From NCBI GenBank assembly GCA_016700115.1, contig CP064999.1, forward strand, positions 5,389,501-5,453,500: a stretch of 64,000 nucleotides of DNA, read 5' to 3'. Both the position numbers and the translations under genes were made by a program. The notes under the pieces are model-generated. The model saw only the letters and a list, made by a program, of their open reading frames with translations, was not told the DNA's origin and made no database searches. The DNA comes from Sphingobacteriales bacterium (GTDB lineage: Bacteria; Bacteroidota; Bacteroidia; Chitinophagales; UBA2359). The first letter of the stretch is position 1; the number at the start of each line of letters is the position of its first letter. Below, piece by piece: positions 18,266 through 27,614 of the stretch.

Positions 18266-20896
18266 ATGAAACGACATTTACCCTTTATCATTTACTTATT
18301 GTCGGTTTTTATGATTAATGCCTGTGCTATGGTCAAAGAAACCAGAAAACAGGTGGAAACAAACATCGAAACAGTTGAAAATCAGGATTGGGAAGGATTG
18401 TACAACCCTTTGAATGAAGCTTATGAAGAAACCAATAAAGATTCCATTCCTTATCATGAAACCGCAAAACGGGTTAACGACTTGTTACACACAAAGTTGG
18501 AAGTCAGTTTTGACTGGGAAAATCATTATTTGTTTGGAAAAGCCACATTGACCTTTAAGCCCTATTTTTATCCTTCAAATACCCTGATTTTAGATGCCAA
18601 AGGCTTCGATATTCATCAGGTTGCTCTTGTATCCAAATCGGGCAACAAAGACCTGAAATATGACTATGATTCCATGAAATTAGAAATTGCGCTCGATAAA
18701 ACCTATACCAAAACTGATACCTTTATTATCTACATTCATTATACTGCAAAGCCGGATGAACTCGATCAAAAAAATGAGGAAATAACCTACCAAAATAAAG
18801 GACTGTATTTTATCAGTCATGAACATGAAGATTCATCAGGAACTCCAAGGCAAATTTGGACACAAGGGGAAACAGAATCCTCTTCATGCTGGTTTCCAAC
18901 AATTGACCACCCCAACGAAAGAACGACACAGGAAATCAGCATTACCGTTCCTGAAAACTTCTTAACGCTTTCAAACGGGAAACTGATGAGTTCTACCAAT
19001 AATCCAGACGGTACCCGAACTGACTACTGGAAACAAACCTCCCCCCATGCCCCCTATCTTTTCGCAATGGCTATTGACGAATATGTTCTGATTAAAGACA
19101 AATGGAGAAACATTGAGGTCAATTATTATCTCGACAGTCTTTATGCACACCTTGCCGATAATATTTTTGGAAATACGCCTGAAATGCTGGAGTTCTTTTC
19201 CAACAAACTCAACTACCCTTATCCCTGGGATAAATACTCACAGGCAATCGTCTATAACTTTGTTGCCGGAGCGATGGAAAATACCGGAGCAACCTTGTTC
19301 TATGACGATTTGTATTATTATGGGCATCAAAAAGGAAAAAGTGATGACATCATTGCACATGAACTTTTCCATCACTGGTTTGGTGATTTAGTAACCTGTG
19401 AGTCGTGGGCAAATTTACCGCTCAATGAATCATTTGCAACTTATGGCGAATATCTTTGGTTTGAATTTAAGTATGGTAAAAAAGAAGCCGATCTTCACCT
19501 GCAAAATGACCTATTAGATTATTTAGACGAATCTTTTACAAAAAAAGAACCCCTAATCCGCTTTTATTATAGTAGCAGTGAAGACATGTTCGACCGGCAT
19601 TCTTACCAAAAAGGGGGAAGAGTTTTACATATCCTTAGAAATTATGTGGGCGATGAAGCTTTTTTTACTGCACTTAACCTCTATTTGCGTCAAAATGCTT
19701 ATCAAAGCGTAGAAATCCACAATCTCAGACTGGCTTTTGAAGAAGTTACCGGTGAAGATCTGAACTGGTTTTTTAATCAATGGTTTTTAACCAACGGGCA
19801 TCCTGTTCTTGACATTACGCATCAATACGATTCTTTAGCAGGAAAACTGTTGATAGAAGTTTTACAAAAACAGCCCGAATCTACTGTTTACAGAATTCCA
19901 ACTCATGTTGATATTTTTTTCAAAAATGGAACCAAAGAACGGAAAAATATCCTGCTAAATCAGACGACCCAAGTTTTTGAGTTTAATCTGAAACAAAAAC
20001 CTGTTAATCTAATTTTTGATCCTGACCGTATCATTCTCGGTGAAATATACACCCACCAAAACACAGATGAATTCATCCATCAGTTTTATAACGGCAACCA
20101 CTATTTGGATCAAATAGAAACACTTTACCAACTTGATGATTTGCAAAGCGAACCGGTTGTACAGAAATTGTTTGCCGATGCTCTAAAAAATGATTTTTGG
20201 ATGGTTCAACAAGAAGCTTTGTATCTTCTTATTCCGTCCGTTTATTCCGGACAAGGACATCAACTCAAAAATGCAATGGTAGATTTGATCAATAGTACCG
20301 GTAACACTGATTTGAAAATCATGGCATTGGAAAAACTGATGGAATTTTTTGGTGAAGAAAAAGACTTAATCAACACTTACAAAGGATTTCTGACAAATGC
20401 TCATGAAGATATATTTCAATCAGTGCTTTACTATCTAATTGTTTTAGATCAGGAGATTGCTTTATCGGAAGCTCATAAACTGAGCGATACTGAAAATCCC
20501 AAACTTGCATTCTCAATAGCCTCTGTTTTTGCCGAGGCCGGCGATGAAAACGACCAACCCTATTTTGAAACCTGGTTGCCTAAAGCTACCGGTGATGTTC
20601 TATACAATTTTATCGATTCTTACGGGCATTTTTTAAGTCGGATGGAAACTATGAGTGTTGTTCAGAAAGGTGTTTTAACCCTTAAAAACATTGCATTGTC
20701 AAAACAAGACTGGTGGATAAAATTAATTGCAACGCAGCAAATCGCCTATATTAAAGACGTATTCACCGATAAAATGAATGAAAACCCCGGAAATTCTAAA
20801 ATTGCACCTTTGGTTAATTTATCGAACGATACGTTGCAAAGCATTAAAAGTAAGGAGACCAACGCAAAACTCTTAGAGTTGTACGAAAATTTGTAA
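18266..20896 (+). CDS. M1 family (gluzincin) aminopeptidase, lipoprotein
   Basis: An 876-residue zinc aminopeptidase that should release N-terminal amino acids from peptides in the periplasm or at the surface. The signal peptide ends in a lipobox-like INAC (Cys20), so it is probably membrane-anchored. The exopeptidase motif GAMEN is at 335-339 and the zinc site HELFHHW at 365-371 (ligands His365 and His369, catalytic Glu366), with the third ligand Glu388 in NLPLNESFATYGEYLW. The N-terminal domain is the saddle-like beta domain of the family. Residues about 590-876 are helical and HEAT-like, in the place of the ERAP/APN C-terminal domain. It is convergent with cysC. Confidence 0.93.
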   Translation: MKRHLPFIIYLLSVFMINACAMVKETRKQVETNIETVENQDWEGLYNPLNEAYEETNKDSIPYHETAKRVNDLLHTKLEVSFDWENHYLFGKATLTFKPYFYPSNTLILDAKGFDIHQVALVSKSGNKDLKYDYDSMKLEIALDKTYTKTDTFIIYIHYTAKPDELDQKNEEITYQNKGLYFISHEHEDSSGTPRQIWTQGETESSSCWFPTIDHPNERTTQEISITVPENFLTLSNGKLMSSTNNPDGTRTDYWKQTSPHAPYLFAMAIDEYVLIKDKWRNIEVNYYLDSLYAHLADNIFGNTPEMLEFFSNKLNYPYPWDKYSQAIVYNFVAGAMENTGATLFYDDLYYYGHQKGKSDDIIAHELFHHWFGDLVTCESWANLPLNESFATYGEYLWFEFKYGKKEADLHLQNDLLDYLDESFTKKEPLIRFYYSSSEDMFDRHSYQKGGRVLHILRNYVGDEAFFTALNLYLRQNAYQSVEIHNLRLAFEEVTGEDLNWFFNQWFLTNGHPVLDITHQYDSLAGKLLIEVLQKQPESTVYRIPTHVDIFFKNGTKERKNILLNQTTQVFEFNLKQKPVNLIFDPDRIILGEIYTHQNTDEFIHQFYNGNHYLDQIETLYQLDDLQSEPVVQKLFADALKNDFWMVQQEALYLLIPSVYSGQGHQLKNAMVDLINSTGNTDLKIMALEKLMEFFGEEKDLINTYKGFLTNAHEDIFQSVLYYLIVLDQEIALSEAHKLSDTENPKLAFSIASVFAEAGDENDQPYFETWLPKATGDVLYNFIDSYGHFLSRMETMSVVQKGVLTLKNIALSKQDWWIKLIATQQIAYIKDVFTDKMNENPGNSKIAPLVNLSNDTLQSIKSKETNAKLLELYENL

Positions 20897-20957
20897 TCAT
20901 GTGGTTTATCCTGTAAAAGAGTTCTGTGCTTTTGCAAACCCTGATTGATGTCGGGGG

Positions 20958-21572
20958 TTATTGTTGGTTTACCCTGATTTTTGGAAGCAGGAAATCAAAA
21001 AGCTGACTAACCGCTTCTTCGGGGGTGGTTTGATCTGTCAATATTTCAAAATCCGGTTTTACAGGAGGTTCAAAAGGAGCACTGATACCTGTAAAATCAG
21101 GAATTTGACCGGCTCTTGCTTTTTTGTACAACCCTTTCACATCACGGGCTTCACAAACCGACAAAGGGGCATTGATATAAACTTCAACAAAATCTGATTG
21201 TCCGATTATTTCTTTGGCCAAGCTCCGGTTATCCAATGTAGGACTGACAAAAGAACAAATAGTAACAATTCCGCAATGGACAAACAATTTGGCAACCTCT
21301 GCAATTCGTCTGATATTTTCATGCCGGTCTGTGTCAGAAAATCCAAGGTTTTTATTGATTCCTGTTCTGACATTATCGCCATCCAATACCATTGTCAATA
21401 TATTTTGCCGGTAAAACAACTCTTCCAACCCTTTGGCAATTGTACTTTTTCCGGAGCCTGAAAGACCGGTAAGCCAAACTGCAACTCCGGTTTGATTCAA
21501 CAGTTTTTCTTTTTCCTCTCTTTGCACCAATTGATGAAAAATGGGATAGATATTTTCCGGTAATATGCTCAT
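20958..21572 (-). CDS. cysC: Adenylyl-sulfate (APS) kinase
   Basis: A 204-residue P-loop kinase that phosphorylates the 3'-hydroxyl of adenosine 5'-phosphosulfate to give PAPS, the sulfuryl donor for sulfotransferases and an intermediate of sulfate assimilation. The Walker A GLSGSGKS is at residues 35-42, and the family signatures LDGDNVRTGINKNLGFS and DRHENIRRIAEVAKLF follow. The later segment with EARDVKGLYKKARAG and FTGISAPFEPP is the usual PAPS-binding lid. The length is normal for a single-domain enzyme. No ATP sulfurylase or PAPS reductase genes lie nearby, so the pathway must be completed elsewhere. Confidence 0.95.
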   Translation of the reverse strand: MSILPENIYPIFHQLVQREEKEKLLNQTGVAVWLTGLSGSGKSTIAKGLEELFYRQNILTMVLDGDNVRTGINKNLGFSDTDRHENIRRIAEVAKLFVHCGIVTICSFVSPTLDNRSLAKEIIGQSDFVEVYINAPLSVCEARDVKGLYKKARAGQIPDFTGISAPFEPPVKPDFEILTDQTTPEEAVSQLFDFLLPKIRVNQQ

Positions 21573-21624
21573 TTTCTGATGCGTTTAAAATGAATATTGA
21601 CTGTTTGGGAATTTGCTAAATGCA

Positions 21625-21669
21625 AACAGCCTTGATTTACAGTAGTATAACTTGTAAACCAAGGCTGTT
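21625..21669 (-). terminator. Terminator of the rpsF-rpsR-rplI operon
   Basis: Long inverted repeat: 16-bp arms (21625-21640 and 21654-21669) with a single mismatch that forms a G-U pair in RNA, loop 13. It lies 31 bp beyond the L9 stop codon. The downstream U-tract is weak. Confidence 0.6.
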
Positions 21670-21700
21670 GTTTGTTAAAAGCAGGCTGAATGGCGGCAAA

Positions 21701-22147
21701 TTATTCTGCCACTACTTCAAAATCAATCAGATACTTAAGATCTTCGCGGAAGTACAAAACTGCCTGATAAGAACCCAACATTTTGACATCTTCGTCAATC
21801 GTCAGTTTGCGGCGATCAACTTCGATACCGGTTTGTTGTTTGATGGCCTCGGCAAGCTGAACGTTAGTAACACTACCGAAGATTTTTTCGGTTGTTCCTA
21901 CTTTAGCACCTACTTTAATAGGATTCATTTTAATTCGCTCAACCATAGCTTCAATGCTCTGTATCAGTTTATCCTCTTTTGAGCGCGATTGACGAATACG
22001 CTCAGCAATTATTGCTTTGTTGGATCGGTTGGCAATCAAGCCAAGTTTTTGAGGTATCAGATAGTTTCTCCCGTAGCCATCTTTGACTTTAACGGTTTGG
22101 TATTGTTCTCCCAATCCGGCTACATCCTGAATGAGTATTATTTCCAT
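21701..22147 (-). CDS. rplI: 50S ribosomal protein L9
   Basis: A 148-residue large-subunit protein. The N-terminal domain (MEIILIQDVAGLGEQYQTVK, GYGRNYLIPQKLG) is the canonical L9 23S rRNA-binding start, followed by the long connecting helix and the C-terminal domain (GSVTNVQLAEAIKQQTGIEV). The length is standard. It is the third gene of the S6-S18-L9 operon, 8 bp after rpsR. Confidence 0.98.
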   Translation of the reverse strand: MEIILIQDVAGLGEQYQTVKVKDGYGRNYLIPQKLGLIANRSNKAIIAERIRQSRSKEDKLIQSIEAMVERIKMNPIKVGAKVGTTEKIFGSVTNVQLAEAIKQQTGIEVDRRKLTIDEDVKMLGSYQAVLYFREDLKYLIDFEVVAE

Positions 22148-22155
22148 GTTGGTTA

Positions 22156-22422
22156 TTATTTTAAATTGTCAGCAACATAAGGCAACAAAGCTATGTGGCG
22201 GGCACGCTTAACAGCTTGTGCAATTCTACGTTGGAATTTTAATGAATTTCCGGTAAGACGGCGAGGTAGGATTTTACCCTGATCGTTGATGAATTTCAAC
22301 AAAAAATCGGGGTTTTTGTAGTCAATATAACGGATACCTGAACGTTTGAAACGACAGTATTTTTTAACATTGCGACCCAACTTGGGGGCAGTAAGGAATC
22401 TGATTTCTTTATTTGCGCTCAT
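22156..22422 (-). CDS. rpsR: 30S ribosomal protein S18
   Basis: An 88-residue small-subunit protein that pairs with S6 on the 16S rRNA platform. The core (KYCRFKRSGIRYIDYKNPDF, ILPRRLTGNSLKFQRRIAQA, VKRARHIALLPY) is typical of S18. It begins 3 bp after rpsF, so the two are translationally close. No zinc-binding cysteine cluster is present, apart from a single Cys in YCRF. Confidence 0.98.
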   Translation of the reverse strand: MSANKEIRFLTAPKLGRNVKKYCRFKRSGIRYIDYKNPDFLLKFINDQGKILPRRLTGNSLKFQRRIAQAVKRARHIALLPYVADNLK

Positions 22423-22425
22423 TGT

Positions 22426-22860
22426 TTAGTCCTCCATGTTTTGAAAGTCATCTGAAATAACCAAGTCTTCAAAATCTTCTTCTGCTTTATTGGCACTTTT
22501 TCCGGTTACTTTGTTTTTCACCCCTTTGCCTATCAGCCCTTTGCGTTTTCTTTCGTTATACTCTACCGCAAATTTGTCTAATTGAGTAGTTAAGAAACGC
22601 AAAATACGCTCATCGCGTTTGTAAAAAATCTCTAATTTAGCAGTAGATTCTCCCGGAGCGGAATACTCTATAACCAAATAAAATCCGGTGGTTTTTTTCT
22701 TAATAGGGTAAGCGAGTGATTTAATCCCCCAGAAATCGGTATGTACGATTTCACCACCCTGGGATTTAATCAACTCCTGATAATCGCCTACCACTTTTTC
22801 TACCTCTTCCTTAGTCAGGACAGGGGTAAAAATCAGCACGCATTCGTACGATTTTAGCAT
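22426..22860 (-). CDS. rpsF: 30S ribosomal protein S6
   Basis: A 144-residue protein. The ferredoxin-like core is clear (SYECVLIFTPVLTKEEVEKV, FWGIKSLAYPIKKKTTGFYL, DERILRFLTTQLDKF). The C-terminal 35 residues are an acidic and Lys/Asn-rich extension (ending DDFQNMED), common in Bacteroidota S6. It is the first gene of the operon and has a well-formed Bacteroidota promoter 51 bp upstream. Confidence 0.98.
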   Translation of the reverse strand: MLKSYECVLIFTPVLTKEEVEKVVGDYQELIKSQGGEIVHTDFWGIKSLAYPIKKKTTGFYLVIEYSAPGESTAKLEIFYKRDERILRFLTTQLDKFAVEYNERKRKGLIGKGVKNKVTGKSANKAEEDFEDLVISDDFQNMED

Positions 22861-22910
22861 GTTAAGATGGAATTGTTGAAAAAATTACATGTTTAATAAT
22901 AAAAGGCCTG

Positions 22911-22943
22911 CAAAGGTACATGTTTTTTCTTTGTTTTACCAAA
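22911..22943 (-). promoter_or_regulatory. Promoter of the rpsF-rpsR-rplI operon (Bacteroidota type)
   Basis: On the minus strand TTTG (22943-22940) is followed after 21 bp by TACCTTTG (22918-22911), an exact match to the Bacteroidota -33 TTTG / -7 TAnnTTTG arrangement. The expected transcript start is about 45 bp before the rpsF start codon. This is the best promoter in the window. Confidence 0.75.
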
Positions 22944-23008
22944 CAATGAAAAAGAATTACTAAAAAAACAAGGATGCCGGTCGGGATGTTGATTGTTTAA
23001 AACAAGCA

Positions 23009-23039
23009 AAAAGCCACGCAAAATTTTTGCGTGGCTTTT
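23009..23039 (-). terminator. Strong hairpin terminator after the PorP/SprF gene
   Basis: A GCCACGC / GCGTGGC stem with A4 and T4 flanks (arms 23009-23023 and 23025-23039) forms a near-perfect intrinsic terminator with U-runs in both orientations. It lies 43 bp beyond the stop of the minus-strand porP/sprF-like gene and upstream of the rpsF promoter, so it insulates the ribosomal operon. Confidence 0.85.
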
Positions 23040-23082
23040 GTGATGTTGCGCGAATGTCGTTTTGACAGGCAATCTGTTGAGA

Positions 23083-24144
23083 TTAGAATCTCGGACAGTA
23101 AACGGGGGCTCGTTTTTTACATTCTGCCATTCTTCCTGCAAAACTCAAGGCTAATTCAATACCTCCCTGGCTATTGGATGCTTGTTTAAGCGGAGAGATG
23201 TTGATGTCGTAGGAGAAACCGAACCGGAATCCTTTAAAGTCAACTCCAAGCATAAAAACAATGGCATCTTCCCATCTATACCAGCTTCCTACATAAATAG
23301 ATGTGTTGTCAGAGTCATTGCGACGATATCGGTTGCCTTGTGCAAAATGGAAACCAAAAGCAGTACCAAACATGATTTCGCGGCTTGCGCTTTGGTTCAT
23401 ATATAAAGCACTGGGAGAAAGACTGAACTGGTCGCCCAAAAATACATTACCTCCCCCGTGAAGCACCATTCTTCCGTCTAATAAATTAGGTTCTACATTG
23501 AGAACTTCTTCGACTAAGAAAGATTCTTTGGGTTTTGTAAAGTGATAATAAGAACCACCAACATAAAAATTGGCTTTATCGTTTGGAGAACCGGAAAGAA
23601 CAGCTCCTCCTGCAAGGTCAAAATAACTGAATTTATTGCTTTGGAAAGGTTCGCCATTAGGCAACGTGTTATCAAAAACTAAATTTGAATTAATCTGGTT
23701 TTCGAAAAACAGATTTTGGATATTGATAGATTTTTGTTTAATCGCAGCCTGAATACCTGCTGACAACATAAAACGCCTGTCAGATGTTAGCCCTTTGTGA
23801 TAAGCTGCAGAAAGCATGGCACTCATATCGTTTAAGATGCCATCACCGGAACGGTCATTATAAAATGCAAAACCTACGCCTACATGATCCTGACCTAACT
23901 GGCAACCTAATAAAGACGCATCAATTGATGCAGCAACCGTAGAATAAGGAGCAGGAATAGATGCCCATTGATTTCGATAGGTTAAGGCAACACGGTAGTG
24001 TTCGCTTACATTACCGGTCATAGCCGGATTGAGCAACAAAGGGGCAGAATAAAACTGCGAAAAGTGGATGTCTTGTGCCTGAACAGCACGCAGGGTTGTA
24101 AACAAAGCTACAACAAGTAACAAGCGGGTAAAAATCTTCATCAT
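23083..24144 (-). CDS. PorP/SprF family type IX secretion membrane protein
   Basis: A 353-residue outer-membrane barrel. The signal peptide ends RAVQA-QD. The mature start (DIHFSQFYSAPLLLNPAMTG) and the following YRNQWASIPAPYSTVAAS are hallmarks of the PorP/SprF family. SprF is needed for export of the adhesin SprB in Flavobacterium, and many Bacteroidota encode several copies paired with type B T9SS substrates. Here the gene stands alone, without an adjacent giant adhesin. The C-terminus (GFSYDINISPLKQASNSQGG) is also family-typical. It is followed by a strong terminator. Confidence 0.92.
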   Translation of the reverse strand: MMKIFTRLLLVVALFTTLRAVQAQDIHFSQFYSAPLLLNPAMTGNVSEHYRVALTYRNQWASIPAPYSTVAASIDASLLGCQLGQDHVGVGFAFYNDRSGDGILNDMSAMLSAAYHKGLTSDRRFMLSAGIQAAIKQKSINIQNLFFENQINSNLVFDNTLPNGEPFQSNKFSYFDLAGGAVLSGSPNDKANFYVGGSYYHFTKPKESFLVEEVLNVEPNLLDGRMVLHGGGNVFLGDQFSLSPSALYMNQSASREIMFGTAFGFHFAQGNRYRRNDSDNTSIYVGSWYRWEDAIVFMLGVDFKGFRFGFSYDINISPLKQASNSQGGIELALSFAGRMAECKKRAPVYCPRF

Positions 24145-24470
24145 TCGCGCTATTTAATTGATTCAAAAATTCTGTTTAGTCGTGCCAAAATACAACAATT
24201 GTTCCCAACTTTAGTAATTGACCATACAAAAATAGTTCTTTCGCTATAAAAAAGTAGTTGAAGCAAAAAAAAATATCTAAATCTTGTACGCTTAGTAGTC
24301 TATTTTACAAAATATAAGATACAGATGTTAAAAAAATGCCGATGTTCTGCTCGCGATAACCCTAAATTCATATACAAAAGGAAACTGCTTACTGATCTCA
24401 TTGCTGATTATCAACGAAACCCCCACCAATTTATTTCTTATAAAGAAAAGCGAGGTCTGATAAGGAGTGT
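24145..24470. other. 326-bp AT-rich intergenic region
   Basis: No gene or structured element could be supported. The left edge must hold the promoter of the minus-strand PorP/SprF gene, but no clean TAnnTTTG element was found. The right edge follows the stop of the small gene at 24471-24833. Confidence 0.5.
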
Positions 24471-24833
24471 TTAGTCGCTATACGGACAAAAGGCAAATCC
24501 TGCATCGCTTTGTCCCGAAATAACAAACAGACAAAGGTGGGTAAGCGGGTTTTTGTATATTTTCTTAAACTCTTCCAGTTTTGAAGGGCTGATCAGTCCT
24601 TTTTTTACTAATTCTTCAATTAAAGAAGCATTAATGTTCCAGTCTGATTGAGCGCTCTCTGCTTCAATTACCGGCCGTCCGAGTTGTATTCCGGGTTCTT
24701 TATGCAATATAAAAATGGGGTATTCAGAAATATTTTGACTGATAACCATTTGGGCTATTTTGATCAGATAATCCTGATGTATGCGCACTTCTCTTTCTAC
24801 AGACTCTAACAGTTCTTCCGGAATGGAGAGCAT
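24471..24833 (-). CDS. Small conserved-looking cytoplasmic protein, unknown function
   Basis: The frame is open from 24959, but the ATG at 24833 (MLSIPEELLESVEREVRIHQ) is preferred: the 42 residues before it are basic/aromatic and without domain character, while a clean helical start follows it. The 120-residue product has no signal peptide. It contains VISQNISEYPIFILHKEP, an acidic middle with a Trp (ESAQSDWNIN), helical INASLIEELVKKGLISPSKL, and ends in a hydrophobic strand THLCLFVISGQSDAGFAFCP. I recall similar short proteins in Bacteroidota but know no function. It may be in an operon with the upstream membrane protein (gap 126 bp). Confidence 0.65.
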   Translation of the reverse strand: MLSIPEELLESVEREVRIHQDYLIKIAQMVISQNISEYPIFILHKEPGIQLGRPVIEAESAQSDWNINASLIEELVKKGLISPSKLEEFKKIYKNPLTHLCLFVISGQSDAGFAFCPYSD

Positions 24834-24959
24834 GATTTGTTTCAATTTGAGCGCAAATGTAAAAACTTGAAATTGATTTACCCGCCTGAATTTTAAAAAC
24901 GACGCAGAGAACAGTTCCCTTCTATCGGAAACGGGGGGGTATATCTCGATGAAACACAA

Positions 24960-26297
24960 CTATCCGGGCCTTGTTTTGGGAAACGGATACAAAAACAAGT
25001 TGGACTCTTTGGCCGAATACAAAAACAAAACAACTGAAATGGTCAAGGGCAACAGGAATAAGTAAGGATAGGGTATGAGTGAAAAGTGGTAAAAAAACGC
25101 AAAATAGAGCTTCATCCCTCCCAATAATATCCAGTTGGAAGCATGTTCGGTTTTTGCATACTTATGGTAGATTAAACTTGTAAACAACATGCTTAGAATA
25201 CATAGCGATATTTCGATGCGTTTTAACCATAATATACCCTTTAAAATATCAGGTTCAAACAATTTTTTGAAATATATAGCCAAACCCACTCCTCTTGACA
25301 ATTGATGCGGTTCGCTTCCGGCTTCTTGCCATTGCTGTACTTTCCATTCGGATAAAGCTCCGTTTTCGTAATTGCCGATGATTTTTGAAAGCAGTTGCGG
25401 GTCTTTTGTTAAAAACGGCAAAACAAATACAAGTAAAATAAAAATCGCAGTGATGCCAAAAGCAATTGTTGCTTTGCGCAAACCAACGGTTTTAATGAGG
25501 TAAAAAACAATAAACGGAACAAAAAACAAAACGGAAAAACGCGACAACAAGCAAGCCCCCAAAGACAATCCACTTATCCAAACAGAACCTGATAGTAAGC
25601 CGATACACAACCATATATAATAGGAAGACGGCAACAACTCTAAGGTTATGAAATACTCCAAAGCATTATGGTAAATAAATTTGTAGATCATCCACCCGGC
25701 TAAACTCACAGAAAACAAGGTGGTAAGAATGGTGATGACATTGGGTTTGATTTGTAAAAAGCGGATTGATAAAGTATATAGCAAAGCAATTATCCCGAAA
25801 CTCCAAGATAAAATCGGCATCCACCTTGGATCTTTTCCAAAAAATTCGCTGACACAAAAAGGAAGCCATTGCATTGGCAGGTAGGTGTTGTTCATCTGAT
25901 AGTTTGACAAAGTAACCGGCTGATACGGGTACTCCCCTTGCAAAAACAGTTTTGCGGCATTCAAAACCTGAGGATAGATATCAGACAAATCGAGTTCAAG
26001 AGGATAGACATAAAATTGCTGTTTTGCAAACAAAACCAAAGCCGCCATAACAGATGAACCGAATAGCAGGGTTGTCCAATCGGTTTTAGGTTTTGATTCA
26101 CCAATCTCCGACTTCGGGTAATTCCGCGTTATCCCCAACACCCCATTTAACATGGCAATCATTGCAATTGCCAAAGAACTTGCGAAGAAAACGATATTGT
26201 TTATGTGACCGCCCAAGGTAAATATAGGATTAGCCAAAAGTTTCGATTCTGCAATGATGAACAGGCATAGAATAATCCAAAATAAAACAGATTTCAT
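24960..26297 (-). CDS. Polytopic membrane protein, GT87/DUF2029-like glycosyltransferase
   Basis: The ATG at 26297 (MKSVLFWIILCLFIIAESKL) gives a 445-residue protein with about ten membrane segments. An early extracytoplasmic loop holds LELDLSDIYPQVLNAAKLFL, with GEYPYQP and the YLPMQWLP turn that follow; this acidic first-loop pattern recurs in GT-C enzymes of the GT87/DUF2029 group, which transfer sugars from polyprenyl-phosphate donors. The donor and acceptor are unknown. An IS element is inserted with its edge four bases upstream of this ATG. The 5-bp target duplication rebuilds AGTAT-G, so the start codon survives but the native leader and promoter are now about 1.3 kb away. Expression may be lost or driven from the IS. 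Confidence 0.7.
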   Translation of the reverse strand: MKSVLFWIILCLFIIAESKLLANPIFTLGGHINNIVFFASSLAIAMIAMLNGVLGITRNYPKSEIGESKPKTDWTTLLFGSSVMAALVLFAKQQFYVYPLELDLSDIYPQVLNAAKLFLQGEYPYQPVTLSNYQMNNTYLPMQWLPFCVSEFFGKDPRWMPILSWSFGIIALLYTLSIRFLQIKPNVITILTTLFSVSLAGWMIYKFIYHNALEYFITLELLPSSYYIWLCIGLLSGSVWISGLSLGACLLSRFSVLFFVPFIVFYLIKTVGLRKATIAFGITAIFILLVFVLPFLTKDPQLLSKIIGNYENGALSEWKVQQWQEAGSEPHQLSRGVGLAIYFKKLFEPDILKGILWLKRIEISLCILSMLFTSLIYHKYAKTEHASNWILLGGMKLYFAFFYHFSLIPYPYLFLLPLTISVVLFLYSAKESNLFLYPFPKTRPG

Positions 26298-26300
26298 ACT

Positions 26301-27609
26301 CAATAGTTCGGTAAAAAAGTGTTTACATTGTACAAAAGAAAGGTAAAACGATTATTTTTAATTGACAGAAAAAAAACAAACCGTTTTACCTATGAAAGCA
26401 GAAACCTTCACAGTGGCAATATTACGAAAAATGAGCGATATTGGTATGAGCCAAAAGAAATTTATAATACACATTGTTGTTTTATTATTGAGTATTCGCA
26501 GCCGGATAAATTACCTGATGCTGTCACGTTATGGGAAATATAGCGAAAAAAGCTACCGCTTGAATTTTGAAAAAGACTTTGATTTTGAGACCTTTAACAG
26601 AGAGTTAATTCTTTCAAATTGTAGCAACTCCCTGCTGTGGATATTTGATCCGAGCCATATTGCCAAAAGCGGGAAGCATACGCCGGGTGTGGGCTATTTT
26701 TGGTCGGGCTGTGCCAGTTCAGTGAAATGGGGTTTGGAGTTAAGTGCCTTAGCGATAGGGGATATAGAAAACCAGACAGCACTGCATTACCATGCCTGGC
26801 AGACCGAGTGGCAAAAAGGGACGGAAAGTTTGCGAATATGGTATGCGAAGCTGCTTTGCAGTCGGGCGTTGGAATTGCAGCAGATGACCAAAATATTGAC
26901 GGCAGATGCCTTTTTCTCCAAAAAACCTTTTGTGGATATGGTTTGCGCTGCCGGCTTTACCTTCGTTAGTCGCTTACAACACAATAGCTACCTGCGCTAT
27001 GCATATACAGGCGAACAAAAACCGGGTAGGGGACGGCGCAAAGAGTATGGCGGGAAAATTGACCTCAGAAACCTGGATGTAGCACATTTTACCATACTCA
27101 AAAAGGTGGATCATGAAATTGTTTATGAAGGCATTGCCCATGTGCGCAGTTTGAAACGTTGGTGTAAATTAGTCGTTGTTCATGTACTGCGCAATGGAGC
27201 AGTAAGCAAAGTAGCCGCCTATTTTTCAACCGATAAGGATATGGAAGGCTTAGTCGTTTACCAATGTTACAAAATGCGCTATCAAATAGAGTTTCTATTC
27301 AGAGATGCCAAGACCCACCTGGGGTTGGAACACTCACAAAGCAGACAGAAAGATGCCCTTAATTTTCATTTCAATATAAGCCTTTCTACAATCAATGTGG
27401 CCAAAGCAGCTCACTGGCTCAACATTCCCAAAAATGAAAGAGGACCTTTCTCAATGGCAGACATTAAAACGCAATATATCAACGAATTGCTACTCGACCG
27501 ATTAATTTCCTTGTATGGCAAAGACCCATCTGTGGAAAAAAATAAACCCGAAATCAAAAAACTATACCAATTAGGGCGTATTGCCGCTTAGAATTTTACC
27601 GAACTATTG
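26301..27609 (+). mobile_element. IS4-like insertion sequence, 1309 bp, intact
   Basis: Terminal inverted repeats are perfect over 16 bp: CAATAGTTCGGTAAAA at 26301-26316 and its complement at 27594-27609. The element is flanked by a 5-bp direct repeat ATACT at 26296-26300 and 27610-27614, the target duplication. It has one transposase gene with a DDE triad. The intact ends and identical duplications point to a recent insertion. The target lies at the start codon of the neighbouring membrane protein gene. The family is not certain: the YQIEFLFRDAK motif is IS4-like, and a 5-bp duplication would also suit the ISH3 group. Confidence 0.9.
26392..27591 (+). CDS. IS4-like DDE transposase
   Basis: The ATG at 26392 (MKAETFTVAILRKMSDIGMS) is preferred over an in-frame TTG ten codons earlier. 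The 399-residue product shows the DDE triad: Asp86 in FDPSHIAKSG, Asp172 in TADAFFSKKPF and Glu300 in YQIEFLFRDAKTHLGL, the last being the Y-(2)-R-like signature region of IS4-group enzymes. The basic stretch GEQKPGRGRRKEYGG lies between the second Asp and the Glu. No frameshift or stop interrupts it. The gene ends 18 bp before the right end of the element, a compact IS layout. Confidence 0.9.
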   Translation: MKAETFTVAILRKMSDIGMSQKKFIIHIVVLLLSIRSRINYLMLSRYGKYSEKSYRLNFEKDFDFETFNRELILSNCSNSLLWIFDPSHIAKSGKHTPGVGYFWSGCASSVKWGLELSALAIGDIENQTALHYHAWQTEWQKGTESLRIWYAKLLCSRALELQQMTKILTADAFFSKKPFVDMVCAAGFTFVSRLQHNSYLRYAYTGEQKPGRGRRKEYGGKIDLRNLDVAHFTILKKVDHEIVYEGIAHVRSLKRWCKLVVVHVLRNGAVSKVAAYFSTDKDMEGLVVYQCYKMRYQIEFLFRDAKTHLGLEHSQSRQKDALNFHFNISLSTINVAKAAHWLNIPKNERGPFSMADIKTQYINELLLDRLISLYGKDPSVEKNKPEIKKLYQLGRIAA

Positions 27610-27614
27610 ATACT

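Noticed and set aside
22893..23141. 82-residue minus-strand frame between rpsF and the PorP/SprF gene
   Set aside because: It spans a strong terminator and the rpsF promoter and overlaps the 3' end of the PorP/SprF gene.
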